From assembly GCF_008831285.2 (NCBI RefSeq), contig NC_045143.1:4349503-4413502 (forward strand): DNA of 64,000 bases, in the 5' to 3' direction. The notes under the pieces are model-generated. The model was not told where the DNA came from, did no database searches, and saw only the letters and a program-made list of their open reading frames with translations. Positions 12,824-24,834 of the stretch are shown here, in pieces (the stretch's first letter is position 1; every line of letters begins with the position of its first letter). The position numbers were made by a program, and so were the translations under genes. This stretch comes from Nymphaea colorata. Lineage: Eukaryota > Streptophyta > Magnoliopsida > Nymphaeales > Nymphaeaceae.

Positions 12824-12825
<2 letters not shown>
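12700..12825. mobile_element. Partial copy related to the 48.4-kb fold-back element
   Basis: The stretch with GGTATTTTCATCATCTA, then a T-rich block and TTTTAGATCGACCACCC, matches both arms of the inverted-repeat element at 48366-48802 (TTTAGATGGACGACC there). Only one arm is seen here and it runs into a (TA)n tract, so this looks like a half-element or solo arm. Confidence 0.5.

Positions 12826-12874
<49 letters not shown>
12826..12874. repeat. (TA)n microsatellite
   Basis: Uninterrupted TA dinucleotide run of about 49 bp in intergenic DNA. Confidence 0.95.
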
Positions 12875-12875
<1 letters not shown>

Positions 12876-14253
12876 CACTTCAATTTATACAAGGAATTTG
12901 ATATTATTATTAAGATAGCAGTTTTTCCAAGTTGACGTGATATCAGGAAACGGGATATGCTTTTAAATAGACCCGAAGCATCAGGATTCCCTTCACTTTC
13001 GCCGCTGAATACGTACAAAAGTATGCATCCTTTTCAGTGACAGAATCAATATATATTTTTTTCTCTGTTTTTATATGTACAATCACTTTTCTGAATCTTC
13101 ATACCTAATGAACAGGAACCCATTGCGGAATCGCAAGAAAAAAGTAGATCCCCTCCTGATTAATGGAGAGGCTTATTTATCAAAACCTCTGTTCAAAAAC
13201 ACTCAACTTTTCAAAGGTTAACAGAAAACAGTTCTTTTCAGATATTTTATATGAATGACATCAAACTCATTAGTCATAGCCACTTAAATGAAAATTTTAA
13301 AAAGCTGAGTGTGCTTGTGTTATTTTCCTAATATTTAAGTACCTTCTCCGTACTACTTTTGTTATTTATTGTGTCTGCAATAAGTGGGGGGTTTTTTTTT
13401 TCTTAAAAAAAGTTGCCTGCGGATCTCGGATCCTCTAAAAAGTTTGATTGCGAGAGAAATGCATTATAATAAAATGCTCCATTGTATTTAGTTAGTCTTT
13501 CTAAGCATTCCATGTTAATGAAATCATTTCCAATACTTATAAAATGTTTTAAACACATTTTAGTGTTCTTATTAGTCATTTGACAGTATGAACACTTTAT
13601 AAGTATCACATAAATCTGATCTAACATGTTTTAGTGCTTCATGAATCTGTCCAAATCTTTGCAGTAGATCCATGTAACAGCCACAAAATGTTCTTGTTAC
13701 TGAAAGGATATTTAATAAAAAAACATATAGTTTTTGAAAAACATGTTCTAAAATACATATTTCAAGAATATTACATTTTTGCTTAAAAAATATAGGAATA
13801 TTGTTGGTAAATTGTCCAACAATGAGATACATAGTCACATCATGTTTGTTGAAACAAGGCTATAGTGTTTTTAAATCATAACTTTTAAAAGCAAATGTTC
13901 CAACAATCATATAATATTATTCATCTTACATCACCCTCTATATAATGGGGGAATGCTATAACAGAGCATCTTGCACTTCAAAAAAGGCCTTTCGTCCAGC
14001 AACCAAACGACCGATCTCCATTAAAGATCAAAGGCAAGTGCAAATTAAGATCGCTTTTATAGTTAAACCTGACAAAGGTTGACAGACAGAACGCTGCTAA
14101 TGAATCTCTTGAGACCAGAAAAGGCGTTCATTTATTGCTTCAACTATGAACCTAACTTGCAGCAGATGTTCAATGGCAGCTGAGAAATCATTTCTTGAGA
14201 ACATTTTTCTTCGGCCGGAAAGTCTGTGAATGTAAATCCTCGATCGATGACGT

Positions 14254-14450
14254 CTACTTGTCGAGCCGGACGACCATGGCGATGTGATTGAAGAGCACGC
14301 CACCCTTCTTCTCCGCATGCATCTGTGGATGGACTGTGGATAGACTTGAGACTTCCAAGTTGAAGAATGTCAATACTGGGGACGCTGCCTGTTTCAAATT
14401 GAATTTGATAGCAGAACAGGCAAATTGCATGTCAACGCAGATGTTTACAA
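14254..14450 (-). other. Orphan terminal-exon-like frame, unidentified
   Basis: On the minus strand an open frame of about 65 codons runs to a TAG at 14254-14256. It reads ...SPVLTFFNLEVSSLSTVHP, then AEKKGGVLFNHIAMVVRLDK and stop. Composition and the hydrophobic/charged pattern look protein-coding, and AAACAG near 14393 could serve as an acceptor. I do not recognise the family, and no upstream exon was found before the (GA)n/(TA)n tract that starts 140 bp away. It could be the last exon of an unrecognised gene, a pseudogene relic, or chance. Confidence 0.28.
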
Positions 14451-14582
14451 AAGAAAAATCTTTTCAGAGTTGAGGGCCACCGATCAAATTAGGGTGGCAG
14501 GATTTCAACGCGATATTAATGCATGCCAATTCATAGGTAATATAGCATGAGGGTAAGGGAGAACTTGACTTTTGCCCAGACA

Positions 14583-14699
<117 letters not shown>

Positions 14700-14849
14700 G
14701 GCAGGTACCAAACTCTTGAATGGTAGATCTTTTCCTAAACCACAAAAAAAAAAAAACCCTACTACTTGACTTGCTAAAAAATATTTTAACCAGAAGATTG
14801 ACATGATAGCACGCGTGCTTATTAAAACTAGTTGACTAGAGAACATGTT

Positions 14850-15990
14850 TTTGTTTAAGTTATTTTCATGAAAATATTGATTCTTCTACAACCAAACTTT
14901 TAGTATCTAAAAGGAAGGTATCCATTTTATGATCAAAATAACACATTTAAAAAATAAATAAAAAAAACTAACTTAATGTACATTTACTATCGAATTACTC
15001 TTAAGATCATGTCTACAATGTTAGATTGCACAAAACATGCATGGACAGTCGACTGTGGGCGGCCGAGTTTTCGTATGTGAGCTGAGTGCCATGAGATCTA
15101 CAGGTTCCGCTATGGTATATGCAAATGATCAGTTGACTTACTTTTTCAATATTTTAATTTTATTAAGCTCAACATAAGGATTTGATCTACATTTGTTTAG
15201 TAGAGATCAACCTTTAAATTATCTGGTGGTCAAGAATCAAATTAAGGTTGAAGATGTTTCAGATTTTTGGGTTGAATAAACATATTTTTAGCCAAGAAAA
15301 AGCAAGGAGTTGGTTTAATATATGTTTTTTATGATGCAGGGCAATTCTCACCACAAATATTTGGTCAAAACAACTTGAATTGTAAAATCCAAATTGAATT
15401 GATTTGCAAACAAACTTACATATATTTTATCCGCTTTCTTAACATGGAAGAGATAAAGTATGACAAAAGAATAGAGACAATACTAGTTACGCATGCAGGG
15501 ATTGATGGAAACATATCTACTTCAGTATAACTATTTCCCATGAATTAAAAAATCAAAATCATGCCTTCAGCTTTCTCCATGTTCCGCAAAGTCGTGCAGT
15601 GAGATCGTCGCGTTGATTTTTCCTTTTTAGGTTCTAACAGGAGGAAAACCACACTTGGGTAGAGAGACTTTGTCGTTGGCCTGACGGCGGCTTATCATTT
15701 GTGCCTCCTGTTGTATATTTGTTAATATGAGCTGCAAATAGATCGCAAATTTGTGATAGATTTGGTGTATTTTTCTCATTTTTTTATCAATAAAAGCTAT
15801 ATATATATATATATATATAATGATGACTTAGTTGTCTAGAGTCGACCCATAACTAAGGTCATTTATTTGAAATAGTTGAGAGAAAAACAAAAGAAAAAAA
15901 ATATATATGAAGTAATACTAAATTACAAAAATGCTCATCACTTTTTTTCTCCGTGCTCTTAACTTAACCATTCGACGTGATACATCAAAC
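14850..15990. other. Intergenic, no gene recognised
   Basis: AT-rich sequence with a short (TA)n run near 15800. No open frame of interest and no transposon ends seen. Confidence 0.5.
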
Positions 15991-16002
15991 GGTCCTAATT
16001 AG

Positions 16003-16302
16003 TAAGCCTGGGCATCGGGCTGAGCGGGGCCAGCCCAACACCCGAAACCGGACCATTAAAATCTGAGTTCAAGCCCGGCTCGAGCTTGACCCGATTAAAT
16101 TCAAATTTTTAATATAAAATAATATTTATATTTAATTAATTATAATAAAAGATTATATATATATAATAATAATAATAAAATAAATATTAAACAATTTTAT
16201 CAAACCCAATTGGGCCGGCTTGGTGCCCTTTTTTTGGGCCCAGGCCCATGTCAGGCCGAATACCGGGTGCCTGCCAGCAGCCCGACCTAGTGCCTAGCCT
16301 TA
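16003..16302. mobile_element. hAT-like MITE, copy 1, with perfect 8-bp target duplication
   Basis: A 300-bp element has GC-rich ends and an AT-rich centre. Its ends are imperfect inverted repeats: TAAGCCTGGGCATCGGGC on the left, and TAAGGCTAGGCA when the right end is read inward. It is flanked by CTAATTAG at 15995-16002 and again at 16303-16310, an exact 8-bp target-site duplication. An 8-bp duplication with a G/C-rich TGGGC terminus is characteristic of the hAT superfamily. There is no coding capacity, so it would depend on a transposase made elsewhere. Related copies lie at 38342 and 56281. Confidence 0.82.
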
Positions 16303-16309
16303 CTAATTA

Positions 16310-17860
16310 GACAGTTATGTGACTCTCTCTCTCTCACACACACACAAATGTGTGTGCGCCAGGGAGTGAGGGAGAGAGAGTAGTGCCTTTAAATTGCTTA
16401 GTGATATTATAAATAATAAATACCTTGACTAAAGTATTGCTGTATGATTTTATATGCACATTCTAAATGACTTGTTGTCGTTGACAAGATATGCTAAGAT
16501 ACCTATATCTGCCCTTGGATATACAAATATTAACTTAAGTCTTAATATTTGTCATACTTTTGGTCATTGATTTTTTCAGTATACTAAGATAGCGCTCATA
16601 TCTTGTATATCCAAGGGTATGATTGAAAACTTTTGTTTTAGTAAACTTTGTATGTACATCTAAGGCCAGCTTTGGCTAAGCGTCCACCTATGCTTGCATC
16701 TCCGCCTTCTTCACCAATAATTGATCCCCCGATTTTTTAGGGTTTGGGTTCAAGTAGGATCTCCTTTTTTGATTCTTGAGCTGCTAGAGGACAGGCAATC
16801 TGCTATATATATTTCCCAACCTTTTTGAGAGTGGAAGATCATCTCACCTTTCAAGTTTATGTTTATTTACCTTGAGATCTAATGTGATCCGACGCCACTT
16901 CAGATTTAAGCTTTTAATGTGGATTTGAACTTCATAATGTCGAAATTAAACAACGGGCCCCTTAAAGTGTAGATTTCAGATCGGCTTTGCGATGCTATGA
17001 AACATGAGGGTCATTTGGGTATTATGGTATTCCACTGTGACCATGAAATGTCATAATAATAATTTTACACTGTTTTTGAAACATATAGGTTTTAAAAATC
17101 TTATATTTTTATTCCAAAATAAGGGTGTATTGTTTCCAATGTTCGATTGCAGGATCTAAAAGCAACGTTTATAATGATATCGCACTTGTTGGAATAAGAA
17201 CATGAAGTTCTTGATGTGCTTTTAAGAACAAAGATGTTGTTCTTTTCAAACACCTTCTATATGTAATATGTCTTCAACGTCTTTTTCACACATAATTGGT
17301 GATCATTATTCATAATTGAGGACCATTTGCAAGATATTCTTTCACCAAAAAGGAGGGTGATCTCCTACTCATATATATATATATATATACTCCTGTGTTC
17401 AGGTCCCTGATTCGACGGATCTCAACCCGCTTCCCTACCAATTTCGGCTTCAACCCTCGAAAATGCTAGAAATCAAGACAATTATCTCATTAATGACCCT
17501 AACCCTTGAAGATTCCTCATAATCTTCGAAACGGGACTAAACATTTGGGGCGTTATAATATATATGTAGAATTATAAAAAAAATATGTTTAAAATTAGAA
17601 AATACGTTTAATATTCTGATGGCATGGGGCGTCTTTCAATTAGCATATATATATATATATATATAACATTGAACCTTGATTTCTATTATCAGACAAGAAA
17701 TAATGGCGCGTATGAGGGTGTTTCCACCTTTATTATTGGCTTTTAAAAAGCGGAAAATTTTGATTGTGAAACGTTTAATACGTTAGAAGTAGGCATGATT
17801 TTAACATACAATATAGTAATGAAAAGGAGACATTGAGCAGTTTTCGAGAAGAAGACACCT
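16310..17860. other. Intergenic, no gene recognised
   Basis: Contains short CT/CA tracts near 16325-16350, (TA)n tracts near 17370 and 17643, and a perfect 15-bp inverted repeat (CCCTTGGATATACAA at about 16514 and its complement at about 16603) that may mark a small decayed inverted-repeat element. No gene seen. Confidence 0.5.
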
Positions 17861-18440
17861 TCTTCTTCAAGGCCAGCCCTCTTTCGTGTCAGCATCTTCA
17901 GAAATCAGAATGTCACACCAACACCAACAGCTAATTTTTCCATGGAAAATCGTACTGCTGTTTCCTTCTGGAGTGTAAATTGCGTTCTGGCAAAGCAAAT
18001 TAAATAATGAAGGAAAAAGCGCGATGTTATAAACTCTTTCCCAGGGAAATATGCAAGTGAAATAATCTATCTGCAAGTAAAAGACAATTATTCTAACCAT
18101 CATAAGTTTTCTTACTGGAGATTTTCTCTTCTGGCACGAGAAAAATGGATAAGAAAGGAAATTTTCAGTGACCAGAACAAAAAAATAGAAAAATAAAAAT
18201 TCTACTAGGAGAACTTCTTTCATCGCATGGAAGGAACGAACAAAAGTGGTCATTTTTCATTTTCATAAACAGTGAAATGCTTCACCTTTTTCCTGTCATT
18301 TTCCCACTTTCAAACATGTCTTAAGAGTATTTTAAGAATAAAAACTGCAGCAAAATTTTAAATTTTAATCATCCAACACAGATGATATAAACTAAAATTT
18401 TTAAATTTTAGTTCATGTTTCTCTTTCTTTCTCTCTCTCC

Positions 18441-18453
18441 CTATATATATATG

Positions 18454-18490
<37 letters not shown>

Positions 18491-18491
18491 G
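18441..18491. repeat. (TA)n microsatellite with TG interruptions
   Basis: TA units interrupted twice by TG, preceded by a short CT tract. Confidence 0.9.
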
Positions 18492-18865
18492 GTAAAAACC
18501 ATACCACTTAGGTAAAAGACAAAAAACTAGACTTGTTGAAATTAATTATTAAAACATTTGCTTTTATTTTTGAAATCTAACCTTATAGATATGGGTCTTA
18601 AGAGTGTTTTGATGAGAAATACATATTAAATTAGTTGTTTGCTTACTTAAATAATGCCCTTCTAATAGTCAAAGAATAAAGGGCTCTTATAACATCAATA
18701 ATTTAATAGTACAAAGATCACTTTTTTTACAAAGATGACATGAACTAAAACATGATTTATATTCAATTAGTTTATAAACACACTCCAAGGTTCATATTTT
18801 TTTATAAAACACTTTTTAATATGAGTTTAGGAGGTCTGGTTTTCATCCCTACAGTACTTACCAAT

Positions 18866-18927
<62 letters not shown>
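18866..18927. repeat. Compound (CA)n-(TA)n microsatellite
   Basis: About 25 bp of CA units run into about 37 bp of TA units. Confidence 0.95.
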
Positions 18928-18932
<5 letters not shown>

Positions 18933-20983
18933 TTTAAAATTGCACCGACACTGATACCCATATCCATGCGGTTTAGCTCCAAATTGTATCATTCACTTCT
19001 TTCGTTTAACTTTGTGTCGTTTTCTTGGTTTTGCCTTTGCTTTCATTCAATTCAAACAACATGCACGCCTTCTAAGACAAAAGGTAGCTTGCGTTTGCAT
19101 CGCATCGATTTCAACATTGAGCCACCCGAGAAATTTTCTCGGGGCATCTCGATTTAATGTTAAAGTTGCTCTCACATATTGTATGCAAATGTGTGGTATT
19201 TTAGTTCTATTTGATAAATTGTATGCAAATGACCAGAGGTTGGAGCCCGAATGTCTCTTTTAGGGGGAGCCAATAGTATTTTCAAAACTTATACAAGGGC
19301 CAAACAATATCTTTCAAAATTTTTACATAGAGTAAAGTAAAAACTTTCAAAAATATAACTATACATTCTGTTTTTCCAGGCCATACCGGACGCCTCTTCG
19401 TCACAGAAAGCATCATCAATACATAATTCCACCGAAAACTTGACACATAAAGTATATAATTCCAACTTTGTCGTGCTAAAGGAATCTATGCATAGGAATA
19501 TGAGGTTTTCGTTTATTTTCCCTTGAGTTTTCCAGTGCTTGTCTCAGATGATGTAGGCAGAAGGAGCCTAAGGCCGGGGTTGTTTGACAACTAGAATACT
19601 ATGTGAATGTTTTATAAATCTACATTAAAATTGAAACAGACTAGACTCATGTAACATTGAAACCAAATGTTCTAATAATTATCTGCCCCAACGAACACCC
19701 ATATAGTGTTCTGCCACTCGCTGTACCCAATTTTCCATGGAAATGATAATGTAAGAGATGGTGAGAAAATAAATCACCCAAACATGTGTCTAAGAACTGG
19801 ATTTCTACATAATTCTTCATTTTCATTAATGAATACTGAACCATCTGGGGATCCATGTACAGAAATTAATCAATCTATGATTTCCCAAACACTTTAATAT
19901 ATTACAAAAGCTTCTTATCTGCCTCTTTATATTTATGCAACTTTACAACTATCTGGAGGAGGAGGTCGACCATTATCATTTTTGTCAATAATTGGGTGAT
20001 TGAACACAAGCTGATGGGACCTCCCAGTCCAGTGGGCCAAAAATGTGAAAGGAGTTTCAGATACCTTCCAATCAATCATTCCAGCAAACGGGAAAAGAAA
20101 TCGGAGTTAGAGATCAAGTATCCGGGATGTTCAATTCCTTCACGACACTCCGTGCGTTGTACTTTAGCACGGGAAGCCACGCTTCGGTTTAGCCGACGTG
20201 TTTGAAGGAGCAAAGGTAAAGGGGAGAACGAATTTCGAATCAAATCAAGTGATGGGGAATTCCAGAGAAGTCTTATCATTTGAAGTGGAAGCTTTTAGAA
20301 AGCAGACAACACGTCTCATGTTTCCCGATATTCTAAACAAATCCCATCTCAGATAAACGAAACCATGTCTATCCAAAGCTAAATTTGTATTTTGAAGCCA
20401 AAGGCCAAGGATCGTTTTCACACTGCACCACGTGTCCCACTGAATTTAATTTTATATCCATATCAGTTGGCAGAGTCGAGAATTTTTTTCACATCTACTG
20501 TACAACCCATGTAACTTTTGAATCATTATAATACAATTTCCAATTGGTGCCAGCCATTGCCACGCTAGCCCCATGTATCTCCGCCACCAACCCATTGCCA
20601 CACTAGCCCCATGTATTTCCGCCACCCCATTTCAATGGCAGACCTTCATTTTTTTTTAATGTTATTTTGAATCACATGGCGCTAGCTAGATCTCCAGCTA
20701 TCATGAAAACGAGACGTGGCCTTTTAATATACTGAGAGAGGTTCTAATGATTGATGATTTAGGGATTTAAAATCATCGGCCAGTGTCGGTAAGCGGACCA
20801 AGGAACACCGGATTTGGTTAGATGGAGTACTTAAATGGAGTAGTTCGGTTCTTAAAATCAAAACGTGGTATTCAGATGGATCTTCCAATACTTAGATTGC
20901 TACCTTTTTGGTGTGGAAGGCTGGTAAAAATTTGCAGGTGAAGGGCACCAGTACTTCAATTTTAAGCTTTATATATATATATA

Positions 20984-21470
20984 CACTATAAAAAAAGATG
21001 GATTCATGGATCCATGCGTAGAAAAGCTGGGCATCAGTGAAGGGCAACTTTTATCAACATTCGGCTTTAACTGTCGGTGAAGATGAATTTTTAGTGACGT
21101 CCAAAACAAGACATTGGTGAAAATTGCCTTCACCGATGTTTGCTGCTAAGATGTTGTTGAAGATGAATTTTTACCGATGTCCTGTTTGAAAACGTGGATA
21201 GACATATCACTTTTACCGACATCCGAAAAAAAAAAACATCGTGAAAAGAAAGCCTTGCCCAATGCGTGCCGTTTTGGATGTGTTGACATTCAAAAAAGAA
21301 CATCAGTAAAAAGCATTTTACCGACATCGACTTTGCAGTCTATAAAAATAAGTAAGTTTTACAGACACATTGTCATGTTCGCATCGTTAAAAGTCACTTT
21401 CACTGACACATGTAAAACGTTGGTAAAAATTATAGCAAAACTTTTAGCGACCTTTTTAAATTAAAAAAAA
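20984..21470. mobile_element. CACTA-like transposon terminal fragment
   Basis: The stretch opens with CACTATAAAAAAAGATGG, close to plant CACTA (En/Spm) termini. It then carries a dense set of short subterminal motifs in both orientations: TCACCGATGT, TTTACCGATGTC, TTTTACCGACATC (twice), GTCGGTGAAGATGAA and similar, spaced about 40-100 bp. Repeated subterminal transposase-binding motifs are typical of CACTA elements. I found no matching opposite terminus ending in TAGTG and no transposase frame, so this is probably one end of a truncated element. The right boundary is a guess. Confidence 0.55.
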
Positions 21471-21479
21471 ATATATGTA

Positions 21480-24240
21480 GGTCCACCACTGGAGGGAGAG
21501 AGCTAACTTAACTCAAGACTTAGCACTCAAGAACAGTGAACTGATCATTTCAGATGAAGAGAATTGGATGCACTATGATGAAGCACTGGACGGTGTTGAT
21601 CTCAGAACGTAGTTCTTCGCATTGTGTCAGATCCCATGTACTGTTACTTGTGTTGATCATGAGTGTCGCAGGTTGGATTTATACATATGTATACATACAT
21701 ATATATTAAAATCAGCTAGCTGCCAAATGTTACCAGGTGGATAAATTTTTAAAATCCACCATTAAAACTCTTTACCCATAAAAGATTAAGAACGGTTTAT
21801 GATGTCGCAACGTTTGTGGTGTCTTTAGTGATGACTTCACAGTGCTTTTAGCGATGGATTTCAAATATATAATCATCGGGCAACCAGTTGATTTTAGTTT
21901 TACACACGGACACCCCCACACACATGTATACTTTCCGTGACAATTATTAGGCTCGTCATTCTGCTGCTAAAATGCCAATCTTGAAGACTATATGAACACC
22001 GTCACGTGGCCTATCACATCTTGCAAAGAAGTAGATGAAAGTCATCCCAATTTTTCCATGAAATTGATTGCGCGTGCTGAGTTTTTCCATGGTGTTGTTC
22101 TCATAATAGACCCACAAATCTTGACTTCATTAATCTTACGGGTGTCACCTTCAACAGGACCCAAAAACTTAGTTTTATGGTGTTGCTTCTGATACCAGCT
22201 TTTTCTTCTCGAGGGGTTCCTCATCATAAAAAGAAAAGTTCTCAAACGAATGACAGGTGGTTTTAGTGTTGCTTCTACGAGAGTTGAAGTCTATAAAGCT
22301 TTTGGGACTAAAGTTATTTATAACTAAAGTTCATCTTAACAGACGAATCGCGAGTTTATGAGACCTCCAAATGGACCAGGGCGATTTTCCACCACTTGAT
22401 CGAAACGGTGGAAAATCGATCTGATTCACCAGTTGATACGTGTGCCGTGTGTCATATGCTATTCAGTATTTTATTGTTCTGAAATACTTTCAAACACTTA
22501 TTTTTTATTTTTCATATACTTTCTATCTATTTATAAATAACGATCGATAATATTTTTTGTTGATTCATAATGGATTCAGCTGAACCACTTAATTGGTCGA
22601 TTCATTGAATTGACAATACGGCCAATTTGTTCCAAATTCTGATTTTTATAATACGGAAATTATTATGAGGGACGAGGGAGATCTCTTCTTATTGTAACTT
22701 GTAAGATATGCAGCTTACAAGGATAAAGTCTCTATCCACCAAAGCGAACTCTTTGAACATGGCTCAACTGGGATAGGAGAAAGATTCCAGACCCCAGAGA
22801 AAGTGAAGTGAATTGGCGCATTTGAAAATGGCCAAAACACCATTGGAATCAGTAGTTTTTTTAGAACACAGCTAGCAAGCTGAAAGCTCTCTTCCTTCGC
22901 AAAGGAGTTCAAAATGAAAAGCACAGGGATGTATCCTTAAAATTTTTGTTGCTTCTCCAATTAGTTGGGTTACTTAACAATATGGTACACTTAATGTCAA
23001 ATGCAACGATTTGAATGTTGAACGAACAGAAAAATCTGAGAGAATCTGCCGAGTCGAACATTTCCCGGCAGCCATCTCGAATAGAATCTTGGCAAACCAA
23101 TTAAATTTCATGGCAAATTCAAGAGTGCCACATGGCTAACTTAAATTCATTTTTTATATATTTTGCATTTTCACCTTGCCTTTTCACACTTTCCATCATT
23201 TGATTTCAAAAATTGATTTTTTGGTGTTTTTCACTGATTTACAACCGTTTTAGTTGAACATATCGGTGTCCCCGCGGATCCACCAAATCGGAAGCGCCAT
23301 CAATTCAGTTCGCAAACCGAATTCTACGACACAGATTCATACCACCAATATGTTTAACTGAAAGGAATAAAAGCAAGGTATGAAAAACTTGCCGATTTTT
23401 CTTGGACCATTTTCCGGTTTTCTTCTGACTTCATACCATTCCATTCAATCTGTATCACCACCTTAAAAAAACCCCGATTTTCCTGGTTTTCTTCCGGTAT
23501 TTCTACCCATATGGACTACTCTTGATGCTCAATAACACAAGTACCACCACTAGAAGAGTTCATGGACACTTTTCGCATACCCAATAAGTTCTGCTTTGTT
23601 TTTGGGATGGAAAGCTGCAGAGACAAGTTTCTCATGGAAATCAGGCATCACCCATGGATTGCCTGTTTTGTGGTATCGCCTTGGTCGCCAAAACTTTTGA
23701 GCCTCTAATAGTTAGGAATCTCGATGGTTAGCAAAAAGTTTGATGATCCAATTAACTTCATGATCTGAATGGTAAGCTTGGGGAAGAAAATACAAATTCA
23801 ATTAGTAGTCGAATCTACACTTGGTGTGGTGTTAGCAACAGCATGAATATCTAAAACCAAGTAAAAATACAAATCGAATTTCCACATTTCTACTCTAGCA
23901 ATAAACAAGGCAGGCAGTCCCAGCTTGATAGGAATATTATTGCATAAGTATCATCTCGCGACCAGCTGAAAAGATTGAAGATGGAACTTCATAGTAGGAT
24001 ACGTATTACTTACAGACACATGGTAATTGCATGACATGTTTAACGGTTCATCCATGCCTCTTTAATGAAGACATTGCAACTCCCAAAGTTCTAGTTCATT
24101 GTACCCATGCATGTAATGAAGAGATTGAAACATGGCGTGTGCAAGGGTAATAGAGAAATACCTCTAGAATAGAGCAATATCTCCAAAACCAACAGTAAAA
24201 TGCTGTGTTTTCTTTTACAGGCAAGTATCAAATCAACAAC
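21480..24240. other. Intergenic, retrotransposon-like debris, no intact gene
   Basis: The minus strand at about 22187-22199 reads GGTATCAGAAGC, close to the initiator-Met tRNA primer-binding site used by many plant LTR retrotransposons, but I could not define LTRs. The remainder is AT-rich sequence without recognisable frames. Confidence 0.4.
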
Positions 24241-24249
24241 ATGTTTACA

Positions 24250-24291
<42 letters not shown>
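24250..24291. repeat. (CT)n microsatellite
   Basis: About 42 bp of mostly perfect CT units in intergenic DNA. Confidence 0.93.
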
Positions 24292-24295
<4 letters not shown>

Positions 24296-24616
24296 GAAAA
24301 AGGCCACGTTAATTAGCAGATATAAATAACATATCGGAAGAAGGAGAGGGACTTAAAATAACAGAAAAATCAGTTGAAATACTATGCCGAGTGCGTAAGT
24401 AGCACGGTGCAACTTTTATCAGCAGTTCCATTGTGATGGTCCTAAGGAAAAAACAGAAAGGATCAGCGTGTTTCCTGCACAGCTTCAATCCAGTCACTCT
24501 TTACAAGAAACTGGCAAGAGATACAGTAAAGCAGACAAGATATTGAGCATTTTCTACTGAGGCATCACCCACTTTGGAGGACGCCTAAATGTCATCTAAA
24601 CAGTTGACATCATTTA

Positions 24617-24834
24617 GTCATTGAATCTACATTTCACTTGCAATAACTTCCAAGAGGATGCCACGTCTTTCAAAGACGTCAATTAAAAATTTGTGGTTTC
24701 ATTTTGTGACAAACATTTTCAAAATATTCTGTTTCATAGTCGTTGATCTACATTTCACTTGCAAGAACTTCCAAAAGGATGCCATATTTTTCAAAGACGT
24801 CAACTAAAAATTTGTGGTTCACCATCTCAATAAC
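24617..24834 (-). repeat. Tandem duplication of an exon-like segment, period about 121 bp
   Basis: Two copies share the blocks CTACATTTCACTTGCAA and TTTCAAAGACGTCAA. On the minus strand both read in the same frame to the same TAG: copy B (24834-24748) gives VIEMVNHKFLVDVFEKYG and ILLEVLASEM, then stop, preceded by a good acceptor TTCCAG at 24835. Copy A (24698-24627) gives NHKFLIDVFERRG and ILLEVIASEM, then stop, but has a TGA immediately upstream. I do not recognise the protein. Differences between copies are mostly conservative at the peptide level, which suggests descent from a real terminal exon, but no other exons were found. Confidence 0.4.

Larger units (their letters stand above)
11200..14250. 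other. Intergenic, TA-rich, no gene recognised
   Basis: Region upstream of the AKT1-like gene. It contains a small direct repeat near 11335-11365 (TCCAGTTTTTCTGATAA twice), a segment around 12700-12825 related to the fold-back element at 48.4 kb, and a long (TA)n run. None of the open frames shows a recognisable domain. Confidence 0.5.
17861..20980. other. Intergenic, no gene recognised
   Basis: A 128-codon minus-strand frame (17867-18253) has no recognisable domain and atypical composition, so I do not call it a gene. The (TA)n and (CA)n tracts at 18441-18491 and 18866-18927 lie here. A short duplicated phrase (CATTGCCACGCTAGCCCCATG, with a variant) occurs near 20555-20615. Confidence 0.45.

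Noticed and set aside
17867..18253. 128-codon minus-strand open frame.
   Set aside because: No domain, Phe/Cys-rich atypical composition, no splice or promoter context.
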